Positions 36,256-47,870 of a DNA stretch of 64,000 nt are shown piece after piece (positions within the stretch are counted from its first letter, which is position 1; every line of letters starts with the position of its first letter). Position numbers and translations under genes: made by a program. Source of the DNA: Branchinecta lynchi (Eukaryota; Arthropoda; Branchiopoda; Anostraca; Branchinectidae); the NCBI GenBank assembly GCA_023053575.1, contig JAKZAP010000013.1, positions 19,625,689 to 19,689,688 of the forward strand, given 5' to 3'. The notes under the pieces are model-generated. The model saw only the letters and a list, made by a program, of their open reading frames with translations, searched no databases and was not told the origin of the DNA.

Positions 36256-38160
36256 CTGTTTAACCAAATAAAAATAAAAGATAAACAAAATAAAAGTTGG
36301 ATGAAACTAAAATTAAAAACAGAAATAACAATAAACAAAGAGAAAAATGAAGCTTACCAGGAGTTAGTAGGTGATCAGTCATGCAGCCACTCGTGCAATG
36401 GAACACAAACAAAACAATCCAAGCAAACACAACAGGTCAAAAGAGATGAAAGACTGAGAATTAGCTCAGCCCATATTGCGATTCACGAAAGAATGAGTGT
36501 TTCAGGATTTGTATTTAAAAGGCAGTTTACAGAGAACCCCACTAAAAACAACAATTCAGCAACAATGTCAACAACAAGTGATATTTTTTAGATAAAGATC
36601 GAGACGAGCATTCAAGCGTGTGCGAGTTCACAAGGTTTAAGACCATCCTACACAAGATTATCAACGTTCAGCTTTCCGTATCCAAGGCAATATCCCCCTC
36701 TACATCAATCCGAAACTAGCCCAACAACGAGCAACATCCGAGCCAACCCTATAGATTTATTATTCGCATCGATTCAAAAGATGAAGCGATTTGCCATTCA
36801 TAGCGGCAAGAAGAAGTAGACAAGAGGCCAGGCACTTCTGATTTTCAGTATTTTTTTACGAGCCTGCTCAAGATATTAGCCAACTCCAACAAACAAACCC
36901 GACCTACCCTACAGTTTTTATCAGACTAATCGATTCTTTGGATAAAGCGATGTGCTATTCATATCGTGGAACAAATATCTCGAGAAGAGGTCAGCACTTC
37001 TGATTTTCAGTATTTTTTAACTCAGCACGCGTAGGATACAAGCCGGTACTACTAGTTTACGATCCTAGACGTACGATCCATGATGAAGTTATCAATATTG
37101 TCCTGCTCGATTCGGAAACAACGAATATGATTCGCCACGGCAGAACTTCCCGACACTTCGTATTTTCCGGCCGGATTCTAGTTCCCGACTCCTGCTCCCC
37201 GTCGTCTGTGTCATCCACCGGCGACGACGAAATCTACATCACCACCTCTCTCACCCGGAAACAGAGATCTGAATTTCCGATTTCCCCCTCGTAATTTCCT
37301 GCTTTGACGGGGAAACACATACTGAAAACTGTTCTAGGAAGGAATCGACCCCCCCCCCACCCTGGAAAAAATCGACAACCAAATTTTCAGGTTAATGACC
37401 TCAACGATTTGCGTCTGTTTACTTTTCCTGACGTGGACCGGGAAAAGAAACCGACTGGATGACAAACCGGCAAATATTCTTCTCGAAGAAAATTTGTAGT
37501 TCTCAGGATCACGAATCTTCAACTTTCCGGAAGCTCAAAACCTGACTTTAAAAAACTCTAGCCCTCATGCGTGCAGTGGTTATCACGCAGTGCAATTTAC
37601 GTAATTCTCACAAATTTCGTACCTTAATTTTAATCAAAACCGCCGCGAAGTTCCCCGTTTCACACAAGGCGTGCATACAATTCAGAAGCGGCAAAAATTA
37701 ACAAAGATACCGACGCGAATCCGACACCAAATTATGAGTGGTATGTTTACTACGTGTAGACAAAAGGTAGGATTTTTCATTGCCTTCGCCGACCTCCACG
37801 AATTCGTCCATAATTTGAGGTATTTTAAGGAAAAAAGTAACGCTATCATGGTGTTCGCCAAACTGTGACCTGAATGTAAACAAGTAGACTAACCACGATT
37901 TTTCGCAAAATATGCTAACCACAAAGCCATTTATGTGTTGATCCACGCAAACCTATCAGTACGGGATTAGATCAGAAGGCAGGATTTTGCAACCGTTTGC
38001 AGTTCAGGGTAGAACAAAAGTTATGTGACTGAAAATACACAATGGAACTGGGATAAAAGATGAATCGGCATGGTTACTATCATATATACTTTAGGTGTAA
38101 GAGTTACTACTTCACCCCCTCAAAAAAAGTTGCAATATTATACGTAGCCTATCATGTCAT

Positions 38161-38560
38161 GCCAAGAAGAAAAAGAAGAAACAACGAACTGTTTTAAGTT
38201 TAGAAGTTATTTCTGTCCTCCAACAACGTCAACCCCTTTTCCACGAACACTGTATTTTCTACATGATGGTAGTTACCGAAAGGCAAAAGACCGAATAAGA
38301 CCGTTGGCACGTAGTCTTTCGCTCACAAAAGAGAAGCTGTCGACCAAGAGCACTTCTGGTGCCAAGAAGAAAAAGAAGAACCAATGAACTGTTTTAAGTT
38401 TAGAAGTTATTTCTGTCCTCCAACAACGTCAACCCCTTTTCCACGAACATTGTATTTTTCTACATGATGGTAGTTACTAAAAGGCAAAAGACCGAATAAG
38501 ACCGTTGGTACGTAGCCTTTTGCTCACAAAACCAGAAGTGCTCGACCCTTGTCTCGTGTC
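38161..38560. repeat. Two tandem 200-bp units
   Basis: GCCAAGAAGAAAAAGAAGAA starts at 38161 and 38361. The units share AACTGTTTTAAGTTTAGAAG and CAACAACGTCAACCCC with few changes. A partial third start is at about 38580. The lysine-rich frame it creates is not a credible gene. Confidence 0.9.
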
Positions 38561-38915
38561 TCCTAATCAACTCACATCATACCAAGAAGAAGAAGAAGAA
38601 ACAGCGACAATACCAGCAATAGAAACACTTTAACACAGGCGAAGTGCTCTTAACACAATATTTCCGACAGGCTGTACATATTTCCCGCATTCGGACTAGA
38701 ACAAACTTTTAAGGAATCCCCCCGCATTTGATAACGCCTGAACTGCGGCCGCTGCTTGAGGTGGTGGCTGCTACAAATCATAATAACGAAACAAAGAATT
38801 AAGAGTAAATAAATGAAAAGGGAGAGAAAAAAGATAGCGTTAGTTTGTTAGTGACAATAGTGGTTAGTATCCTAGAAGAATAACACGCCCCACGACATGC
38901 AAGCCCTACTGTGCA

Positions 38916-39076
38916 TAAACTGTAAAAAGTTTATCGAATAAGGATGCAGTATTTGCTACTGGGATTAATGTTATCTCTATTGGGATGAAATTAATCCGAA
39001 TTAGGGATAATCTTATCTCAATAAAGACAAGATTAATCCCAGTAGCAAATACTGCAAGATTTTTTTGTACAGTGTA
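38916..39076. mobile_element. Small hairpin MITE, copy 2
   Basis: TAAACTGTA and TACAGTGTA ends enclose the inverted arms GCAGTATTTGCTACTGGGAT and its complement. It is related to the nested copy at 12930-13104. A hammerhead-like motif (39201-39238, minus strand) follows 125 bp downstream. Confidence 0.75.
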
Positions 39077-39435
39077 TGCAGTATGTTTGACTCTTTCGCT
39101 CTTTGTTCTTTCGGAAGATCAGGAATTTTCTTTCAAGAAATTCGACTTTCGGGGTATATTCGGATCCGCTAAACGGATACGCTGGCTGAATTTAATTCTA
39201 GCGATAATTCGGCCCTTCTTGGCAAGGGTCCTCTTCAGGCTCAAGCCAGAAGGACGAAACCTATGGTCCGATGAAACTTTCTAGCTTTTCACTTTCTAGC
39301 TTCAATATCGCTAGATAAAAACGTAACCCTTTATCATTGTCAGATGCATCGTAACGGCAATACATGGATAGCGGCTACCCGACTATCAAATAAGCTTTCT
39401 ATGTTTCATAAGTAGTGAAGTGAAAGACAAAAATG

Positions 39436-39509
39436 TTCCTTAGCCGGGATTTGAACCCAGGACCCTCTGCTTACAAGGCAGGCGCTCTTACCATTTCAGC
39501 TACCGAGGA
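39436..39509 (-). tRNA. tRNA-Thr(TGT), gene or recent pseudogene
   Basis: A 74-nt cloverleaf can be drawn on the minus strand: acceptor TCCTCGG against CTAAGGA (one C-A mismatch and one G-T), a D arm closed by GCT/AGC, an anticodon stem CCTGC/GCAGA with loop CTTGTAA (anticodon TGT, Thr), and T arm CTGGG-TTCAAAT-CCCGG. The B box GGTTCAAATCC is intact. The mismatches in the acceptor and anticodon stems, together with its position inside a large intron, leave open a SINE head or pseudogene. Confidence 0.7.
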
Positions 39510-40471
39510 GCTTGTGAACAGAGTTCGAAAACCACTACAACAGTCTGGTAGAAGCCGGCCATAGGAACAGTGATCCCGCCTAAAGGCAAATTCATCTAAC
39601 CAGTTCACATCCCCATATTACGGAAACTAATAATAATACGCAGACGGCACTTTACACAAGGGACTTGGACCGTGACCAATAAAGCAGAAACAGTTTTTAC
39701 TAAGCTTCCTATGGGTATGGATGGAACGATGGGTCGCTGGAACAGGGGCAAGGAAGGAAGCAAAAGGGGAATGACTTTGAAGAACAAACTGTAGTAACTT
39801 ATAGGTCAAAAACAAATTCCTTGTTTATGTGCCATGAGGAAACAAGAGATCAATAGGTGAGTACTGGGTAATTCTAAAACAGAACCTTCGACCTGACGAA
39901 AATTCCTCACTACGGCCCTGGTAATTAAAAGGAGTAAAAAATGACCCTGCGACTTCATTCGAGCATGTCCCCGCTTTTGGAGTTGATTGATAACAATTAA
40001 TTACACGGAAATCAATATTTCCGGCAGTGAGTCGGTTATCAGGGGACGGCGTTTCATCCATCATTTTTTGTAGATGACCGAGTGACTGTAAACGCAGGCC
40101 AAAAATCGATCAAAAAACCTGAAGGGAATAATCTTGTAAATTAGGGACTAAACACGGTCGACTGAGCGATTTATGAGGAGATAACGTGCAAGTTAACGAA
40201 TGCTTCCGAAAAACCGATGAGATTTTAATATCGCACCGTGGATGTAACGTTTAGTAATTGATCACTTTACAGATAACCTTCATGCATCGACAATTGTTTC
40301 AAGAGCTCTGACAAGTATGGGCTCCATGCAAAACGGGCAAAAAAGAGGCAAGACAGTTATTTTGGGAAAAGATTGAATTTATTTCTGAACCGTTTATTTC
40401 CTCCTCCCCTTCCATCGACCAGTGAGGATTCATACAAGGACTCTAACCGTGACAAACAATCTCCCATGAAA

Positions 40472-40545
40472 TCGTCCAAGCAGCTCATTTGGCTAGAGCT
40501 TTGACAATGTCAGCTGAAGGTTGCAGGGTCAAATCCCCCGACGAG
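40472..40545 (+). tRNA. Degenerate tRNA-like sequence
   Basis: Acceptor ends TCGTC and GACGA pair perfectly, D-arm GCTC/GAGC is present, and the T arm reads CAGG-GTCAAAT-CCCCC, so the overall length is right for a tRNA. The anticodon stem is weak (an internal mismatch) and position 33 is A instead of T. It is probably a tRNA pseudogene or the head of a tRNA-derived SINE. Confidence 0.45.
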
Positions 40546-40837
40546 CATGTTTGTTTACTACTTTTAAATGACTGTTGACTTTTGACATAGGCCTACCCTA
40601 TCCATTCTTGTGGTCACGTTTTATACAGTTTTGTAGCAGCATTTTGTTTTTCGTAACAATAATAACGACAGTTGCCTCTACAGAATTCTTCAGTCGACAA
40701 TAAATATTCAAAAGGTGACTGAATGCATGTGTAAACAACTAACCATTAATGTAATTTCCACACTCCTTTCTAGCTGGAAGCTTTTTGGCGTAAATAAATT
40801 GACTGACTGATTTTTTTCATATCTGAAACGTCTTTTT

Positions 40838-41930
40838 GGGATCCCAAAACGTAAGTGGAGGGATACCTATGACATCGCAAAAATCGTCAGTCTGTCCGTC
40901 CGTCTGTAAGCACGATAACTCTCGAAGGTACTGAGATATTCTGATGAAACTTGGTGTGAGGATTCCTTGGGTCGTCGGACCAGTCGAGTTCATAGATGGG
41001 CTTTGTAGCCCTACATTTAGGGGTGGGGGAGGGGGTTCACCTTAAGGGGCAAACAAAATATTTTGAAACAGCTAATGTGATAGTCGATTATGGGATAAGA
41101 AGACATACTGACCACGATGGTGAAAACCATTTTGCCATCTGACGAGTAGTTTGTCCGGAATCCGGTCGAAACCGGAAAGTTTGTTAAAAGTAAAAGTTTT
41201 ATTTGAAGTTGATTAGATATTCGATTTAGGGGTAGGAAGACATGCTGAAGACGAAGGTGAAAACCATTTTCTCGACAGACAAGTAGTTCGCCCGGAATCC
41301 GGCCCAAGCCGGAAAGTTTGTTAAAATTAAAATTTTGGATTTGGAGTTGATTAGATGTTCGATTTAGGGCAAGAAGACATGCTGAACACTTATGTGAAAA
41401 CAATTTTCTACCCGGACATGTAGTTCGCCCGGAATGGTATTTCTTAAAAAAGGTATTTCTGGTTGATTAGATAACCGATTTAGAGGTAAGAAGAGATGCT
41501 GAATCCGTGTGTGATAATCATATTTTGCCCTGACATATAGTTCGACCGGAATCCGGCAGGAGTCGGAAAATTTGTTATAAGGTAAATTTAGATGTTCATT
41601 ATTGGGGAAAGAAGATACCCTGAGTTCGTTTTTGAGCTTTCTTTTTCCGCTGGACAAGTAGTTCTGGAGTTCGGCCGAAACCGGGAAATTGGCAGAAGTG
41701 GAGGAAGTTTTCGTCAAAACAGATATGACTTATAGGGGTAAACACACATGCTGAATCCAAATCTGAACTTGGTTTTCTCAGACGACTAGCTATTTGGCCT
41801 TAATCTTTTTCTGAATTTTAATTGTAAAAATGTTCAGGAGTCTGGCGATGACTGGATCTGACTAAGACAAGAACCAGTTGTCTGGATCAGATACTGAATT
41901 TTTGGGATCCCATCGGACCTTTGGTCTTGT
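40838..41930 (+). mobile_element. GGGATCCC-ended satellite element, copy 5 (family X)
   Basis: It starts with TTTTTGGGATCCCAAAACG, a perfect palindrome TTTGGGATCCCAAA, then AGTGGAGGGATACCTATGAC. Monomers begin with GAAGACAT at about 41098, 41236 and 41372 (period ~137) and carry GACAAGTAGTTCGCCCGGAA. It ends TTTTTGGGATCCCATCGGAC and CTTTGGTCTTGTT. Confidence 0.85.
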
Positions 41931-42060
41931 TTTCTCCCAAGGTGTGCGGAAAAATACCGCTCTTCGACAATCCACTTCCTTTGAAAAATTATTATTTGGC
42001 GCCTTATTGAAACCAGGACCTCTCTCAGTTAGAGTAGTCTTGATGTGTGCCAAATATCCC

Positions 42061-42145
42061 GGGTTGTCGGCGAAATGTCCCCTGGCAAAACGTCCCCGTG
42101 GCTGAAAGTCCGCAAAACGTCCCATGGCGAAACGTCCCCCGGCTA
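42061..42145. repeat. Degenerate GGCGAAACGTCCC repeat
   Basis: GGC(G/A)AAACGTCCC-type units occur about five times in 85 bp, with variable 4-8 bp linkers. A single related GGAAAAACGTCCCC is at 23960. The function is unknown. Confidence 0.6.
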
Positions 42146-42836
42146 AAATGAACCAATAATCAAATTATTGTTATACCAAGCAATAGAAGATTCACTAACA
42201 AAGATTTTCAACTTCCCATCCCATTTTTATCCACCATAACGGCACTACGCTGATTTTGGCATTCTCCTTCTTTGACTTTTTGAGCCATAACATATCAACC
42301 TTATAGCGCGAACACACGATTAGGATCGGGAGCTCCTGGACTGGACTTCCCGCCCGGATTTTCGCACCGTCATCACTTAACTATGGAAAAGTTGAAATTT
42401 TGTCAACTTGATGATGAAAGTGCAGGAAATCGGCCGAGAAATCCTGAATGTGTGTTCGTACTCTAACTCGAAGACACCCTAGTAGGTACATAGACGTGTA
42501 GAAAATTTAAAAGTAAAAGAGGTGTATGAAAACCTCTGCAGTGAGCAAGGATTTGACTCCACGGCAGTTCTCCCTAGTACATCTAAAAAAAAGCCTACAT
42601 ATGGGGTTCTCTGTGTGTGTGTGTGGGGGGGGGGGGCAGTATTTTTAATGGGTAATCAGTCCCGTACTTCGTAGATAAATACTAGGTGTCAAAAATTAAA
42701 TCTCAGGACTAGTTTTTTCACTATAGTGGTATTTGAAGATAATTTACTTTAATAAGATATTTATAGTCGGTAGAAGCTTCAGTTATTTATTACAGGTTTG
42801 TTTCCTTCCCCGGAGTTGAACCAGAGGATTGACAAC

Positions 42837-42874
42837 CTGACGAGGACCATTGTCAAGAAGGGCCGAAACATCGC
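42837..42874 (+). ncRNA. Candidate hammerhead-ribozyme-like core
   Basis: CTGACGA, then a GGACC...GGGCC hairpin, then CGAAA and CATCGC. This fits the hammerhead core order CUGANGA, stem II, GAAA, with G-C closing stem II. No matching UH cleavage strand was identified nearby, so activity is not shown. Confidence 0.35.
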
Positions 42875-43344
42875 TAATGAAGAATCGTAGCTGACGTATC
42901 CGTTGTAAACATTGTTTGAATAAACGGTAATCAGTCGGGGTTTCGGGACTAAGTGTCTGACCAAGAGTTTAAAAGAACAAAGTATTAATAAGTAACTAAA
43001 GTATTTGTAGTATCAATAAATTTCAGCACAAGTCATTAGGACTTTCTTTTTGCTATTTTATTGCAAATAGTTTGTTATTTTATGTATGAAACTTTGTTAT
43101 TTTATGTATGAAATTTTATAATGAATGTTATATTATTTTCAATGTTTTGGTTAAAAAAAAAAACCTACCTACCTAAAAAGAATCCAGGATTCAGTTGAAG
43201 TAAAACTGAAGTGAAAAAAGGATTCAGTTCAACTCTATTTTTCTCTATTTTCCCAACGATAATTTTTTGTTTTGAATAGCTCAGGAGCAAGTTTTTGCAG
43301 GTGATCCCCCCCCCCCCCCCCCAGCAAAGAAATCCATATATAAA

Positions 43345-43640
43345 TAATGCATAAAACGGATACGTCAGCTACGATGCTTTGGTAGCGATATTTCGGCCCT
43401 TCTTGGCAAGAGTCCTCGTCAGGTTGCCAATGTTCATGGTCAACGTTGGGGAAGGAACAAATCTTCCCCGAATACAATATTTATAGTCGGTAGAAGCTCT
43501 GGTTATTTATTGCAGGTTTGTTCTTTCCCCAACGTTGACCCGGAAGATTGACAGCCTGACGAGGACCCTTGCCAAGAAGGGACGAAGTATCACTACCAAA
43601 GGATCGCAGCTGACGTATCCGTTTTATGCACTATTTGAAT
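43345..43640. repeat. Inverted repeat carrying two hammerhead-like cores
   Basis: The arms run from CGGATACGTCAGCTACGATG at the left to CGCAGCTGACGTATCCG at the right. The cores are at 43385-43422 (minus) and 43556-43592 (plus, GACGAAG variant). Between them GTCAACGTTGGGGAAGGAAC pairs with its complement at 43520. Two ~110-bp A/T-rich tandem units with (TA)n follow to 43860. A C run of about 15 at 43307-43322 precedes it. Confidence 0.7.
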
Positions 43641-43859
43641 ATACATTTTTATTATTTATGCATTATTTGTATTTGGTGGTTATAAATAAAATATATATAT
43701 ATATGTATTATTTGAATATATTCGCTACCAAAGCATCGCAGCTGACGTACCCGTTTTATTCATTATTTGAATATACATTTTTATTATTTATGCATTATTT
43801 GTATTTGGCGGGTTAAAATATATATATATGTATATATTATTTGAATATATGTTTCAAAC

Positions 43860-44880
43860 TCAGCTTGGGCTCAAGGAATATTTAGCAAAAGAATCCTTAG
43901 CGATCCAGAGAAAATCTGACGTGCAGGAATCTGAGAGCGACTAAATATTCCTTCAGCTCAAGCTGCCATCAAAACATTTATATATCAGCTGACGGATCCG
44001 TTTAGCATAGTCAGATGCGACTACATATTGGCAATTGTATATTCTGTTTTGTTGTGTTTTATATAATTCTTTTATTTTACTTTACACACTCCGCTTTTCA
44101 AATGGCGGATCAGAAATAAATTATTACTTACTTACTTGCTATTGACCAGAATATTAGAAGATAGTAAATAGAAGATTATTATTTATTACGTTAGTATGAT
44201 TTCTGCATCACTGTGTTGCGAGAGCAACATTTTGGTTTTGTCATGTTTTTTTTTCTAGTACCCCGAATTCAGCATATTGCTAGAAAGTGGTAAGGGTCTA
44301 ACCTGTGCGGTTTTTACAAAATGTGTGGACTTGGGCCGGATTGATGAATATGACATTACATTTTGGAAAGCTCCGCAGAACTCCGGCATAGGATATAGTA
44401 AATAGAAGATTATTATTTATTATGTTACTATGATTTCTGTATCATTCTTTTTGTGTGTGTTTTTTTAAGTTATAGGTACAAGGTTTTTCTCACTGTGAGC
44501 GTAAGGTGGGTAAACAACCATGCTTTTATTATTATTATTATTGATTATCGAAACCTTAGCGTGGTCAGGTGGCACTGTATTGTCACAAGGCAAATATTTA
44601 TTTCAAACTTTTTTTAATTTATTTTTCAAGATCTTTTAACTACTCACGTCTCGCTCATTTGTCATATGGTGCCTGCACAATGGTCTTTCAGTTGTTAAAG
44701 TTAGTTTTTCCCACAAATTTCACACATTATTTGCCCGCAAATCTTTATCTTCCTTTCAGCGTTGCTGAAATGTCGAAGCGTGTGACTCACCTAATTACGT
44801 TTCAGAATACGAACAGAGATTTCTAGCGAACGTGGTCACCAGCCTCGAAGTATCTACCAAATAATAATTGTTTTTTTTTG
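43860..44880. other. A/T-rich gene-free stretch with a retroposon tail
   Basis: CCGCTTTTCAAATGGCGG then ATTACTTACTTACTT at 44086-44143 is a plus-strand LINE 3' tail. A ~50-bp direct repeat AGTAAATAGAAGATTATTAT occurs at 44162 and 44396. Confidence 0.55.
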
Positions 44881-45080
44881 TAGGTACCATGGTAGCCTAT
44901 CTGATACTATGGTAAAAAGTTATTTGGCAGTTACCATTGTATCTGATACGACTTTCAAGAGTCGTTTTTCTAGTAACCGTGGTATCTGATGCCACGGTCA
45001 AAAGTTTTGAGTATCTGGACAGTTACCGAGCTATCGGATATTCGGATACCACGGCCCCGACCGTAGTAACTGGCACTGTG
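44880..45080. mobile_element. Diverged fragment of the AGTTGCG MITE family
   Basis: GGTACCATGGTAGCC, GTAACCGTGGTATCTGATGC and ACCGTAGTAACTGGC match the subterminal zone of the family. The outer AGTTGCG ends are lost. Confidence 0.55.
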
Positions 45081-45649
45081 TCGGACAAAGTCATTTCACT
45101 TCTTCTCCTATTTTATGTGACGTGCTTAATTTTGATTCACATTTCACGTCCGGATCATTTGAAATTCAGATAATTGGAAGGTATGATGGTATGAATACGA
45201 ACAGGCTTGTACCCCCCTCTGACGTAAGAAATTTATTCTATTTTCTTAAAAGTTGATTTCCTATTATTTTGTTTTCTAGAAAAAGATTTCAAATTTCGTG
45301 CAGACACGCCGAGGGACTAAAACGTTGGGAGACTGGACGGACCACAGGACTACTTATTTTATTTTATTTTGCATACGCCGCTTTTCAAATGGCGGGTCAG
45401 AGACAAATTACTTACTTACATTTTATAAGAGATAATTTATGACACTACTCAAAACAACTTCTGTTCGAAGTTGGTTTCTAACCGTATCCCTGGCTGTACC
45501 TATTCAAAGCTACGGCTCGCATGCCATCTATCGTCAATAGCTTACCTGTGTGCGGTTTTGTGCTTCAGAACTAGGTGTCGCGCTGTTCGACCGCGGAGCT
45601 CTTCGGGCGCGCTCGAGTCTCAAGGCCCTGGAAGAGAGAACATTGATGT

Positions 45650-46490
45650 TTCGCTAAAGGACACCTGAACAATGAAATCATACCTGAACACACCATGGAG
45701 AATGCATTTATAGACACGGCCACGGCGAGCATTCTTCTCCTGAGCGCGGCGTTTTCAAAATAGGGATTTTCGTTTCTGAAGGTTTGCACATGCAGACTCC
45801 AAGACAAAAAGCGCAATTCATTCAAATCTTGTACAGCGCTGGCCGGATTTGGAATTTCTTCTAGATATACGTCTGGGCTTAACTGGTTAAAAAATATTCC
45901 AGTAGAAGGGTTGATTGGAGACATTTGTTCATTTCAAAATTTAGTAAGTAATAAGTAAGTAAGTAATTTATTTATAACCCGCCGTTTTCAGAAAGCGGAG
46001 TAAATGAAGAAAGTAAATAAAACACATAAACATACACAAAAAGACACTTAATTTCATTCGTCGGCCAGGAAGCAGTGTAGAAGGTCGTGCGCTGGTTGGG
46101 TTCTGTTGTCAATGATTTTTTATAGCGACGAAGAGACATCCAAAAGGGTAACACTTGCATCTTGAATTTTGAACTTCTCTGTCAAAGTATGGTTATGGCA
46201 TAATTTCGACAGGTGGAGCAGGTGCTTTGCATATTTAAAATAACATGATCTCATCTTTTTTATCTCCTTCTTTCGCAGAACATGAGTGACACCAGAACGA
46301 AATAGTATAGAAGGAGCGCAGAAGGTGCATAGGTACTGAAATAAGGACAGATGCAAAATGGAGCAAAATTCATAACTTGGAAACACTATTTCGTATTTGG
46401 ATTGGGTTTTCTGCAGGCAACGTTAACGGATGTCATACGGATAGGCATGGTACTTGGTACTCTTCATTCAGGTGTCCTTTAAAGTAGATC
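45650..46490 (+). repeat. Dispersed repeat R1, second copy, split by a LINE fragment
   Basis: GACACCTGAACAATGAAA through GCACATGCAGACTCC matches 17996-18155, and TCATTCAAATCTTGTACAGC through TTTGGATTGGGTTTTCTG matches 18983-19200. A LINE 3' fragment interrupts it at about 45943-46325. Confidence 0.75.
45943..46325 (-). mobile_element. 5'-truncated LINE fragment with (TTAC)n tail
   Basis: On the minus strand, a frame ending at 46120 reads FKYAKHLLHLSKL...LTEKFKIQDASV. It is followed by a 3' UTR with CCGCTTTCTGAAAACGGCGG and a (TTAC)n end near 45950. The same peptide style (FKFAKYLLHLPPW) occurs in the LINE fragment at 49949-50345, and the same UTR at 49375-49480. Confidence 0.65.
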
Positions 46491-46550
46491 TGAAACCTGA
46501 TGCTATTATATTACTTTTTAAAACTCAAGGCCCAGAAAGAAAGAAACACG

Positions 46551-46970
46551 AGTTGCGTTTTTGCAGATACCATGGTATCTGATACCACGGTCTAAAGTCG
46601 CTTTTGCAGTTATTGTGGTATCTGATATTACGGTCAAAAAGCGTTTTTGCAGTTATCGTGATATCTGGCCAGTTATCGTGGTATCTGATATTCAGATACT
46701 ACGGTCCGACCGTGGTAACTGGTCATGGTATCTGAAAAGTCATCTCACTTTCATAAAAATTTTGTCAGATTGGTGAAAAAGAAGTTTAGCACTTAGTGAT
46801 GTAATTGGATATCAGTGTTTCTTTTGGGACGTCTTGGAAAAGTGCAATTTTGAAAATAGTCGTTTTCGCAGAGCAACCGTGTATCAGATACCACGATAAC
46901 TGCAAAAACGACTAATTGCAGATCCAATTACCGTGGTAACAGATACCATGGTTTCAGCAAAAACGCAACT
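46551..46970. mobile_element. AGTTGCGTTTTTGCAG-ended MITE, copy 2
   Basis: The ends AGTTGCGTTTTTGCAGATAC and CAGCAAAAACGCAACT are intact. The internal half has ATACCACGATAACTG and its complement in many positions. It is the longest of the three full copies (420 bp). Confidence 0.85.
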
Positions 46971-47565
46971 ATGGTGTTTCGTTAAAATAGAACTGAAACC
47001 TGATACTATGGCGCTCCCAGAGTTCTGTGAAATTATTTCTACAGTTATGGGAAAAATGAAGGATCATATAAGTGCTGGGTGAAAGCTTCTGCGCTTTCCC
47101 AGGGAATTGGTAAATTGTAAATAGACACAGAATTGTAAAATAATCACAGATTTTTTACATATACACTTTTAACACGCACATTTTAATATTCGTTATTTTA
47201 TTTTAATTTGTTTGTCGTTCAATCCGCATCGCTCTTCTGGTTTTAGTTACATATCGTTGTATGTTTTGTTGGTTCCGCATCGTTTTTCTGTTGGTATTGT
47301 GTTGGATTTTATGATTGAGTTTTTTATTTGTTTCGCTGAGCGCGGTTTGCCGGAAGTGCAACCGAAATATCCGAATTTAAATTTATCCCTCGCACATCAT
47401 CCTAGAGGGATAATTAGCTGACCAAGAAAAAACCCCGAAAATTGCAGTTTTCCATTTCTTTCCCAACAAGATAGCTTCAGGGGGTCTTGCCTTATATTTA
47501 TGTGGTATGTTTAGTATGAATAAATGAATGACGGAATGAATGAATGAAAGTCGCTTGCACTGTAC

Positions 47566-47870
47566 CCCGATGAAAAATTTGTAGCCTGCGTAGTAGTAGG
47601 GTAGTAGTACGAAAACGTTGCATGTAATACTATGTAATAGCAAAGAATACTATCATTTAATGTGCCTCAGACTGATCTTAATCTTATGTAGTAGTATCCA
47701 GTAGCATCCTGTCTTGCCATAGTAGCATCCGGTCTTGCTAATAGTAGCATATAGTAGTATGCAGTAACACGGTAGCCTTGAAGTAGAAGCATGTAGCAGC
47801 ATCGTTAGTACTGCATGATACTTTTTCGTACTACTTCATAGTACTATTTTGAGATAAATTTTTCATCGGG
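47566..47870. mobile_element. CCCGATGAAAAATTT-ended MITE, copy 2, abutting the exon C splice donor
   Basis: The 15-bp inverted ends are perfect. Its right end (47870) is 11 bases into the intron that begins with the exon C donor GTAAGT at 47881. The flanking dinucleotide AC occurs on both sides, as expected from a 2-bp target duplication. Confidence 0.88.

Noticed and set aside
38154..38387. Lysine-rich ORF as a small nuclear protein
   Set aside because: It follows the two 200-bp tandem units; the KKKKKN end is a simple GAAGAAAAAG repeat.
43345..43640. A complete, foldable hammerhead ribozyme
   Set aside because: The core is present, but the only strand able to pair as stem III comes from the opposite arm, which would also pair with stem II. 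I could not draw a clean three-stem structure, so only the core is claimed.
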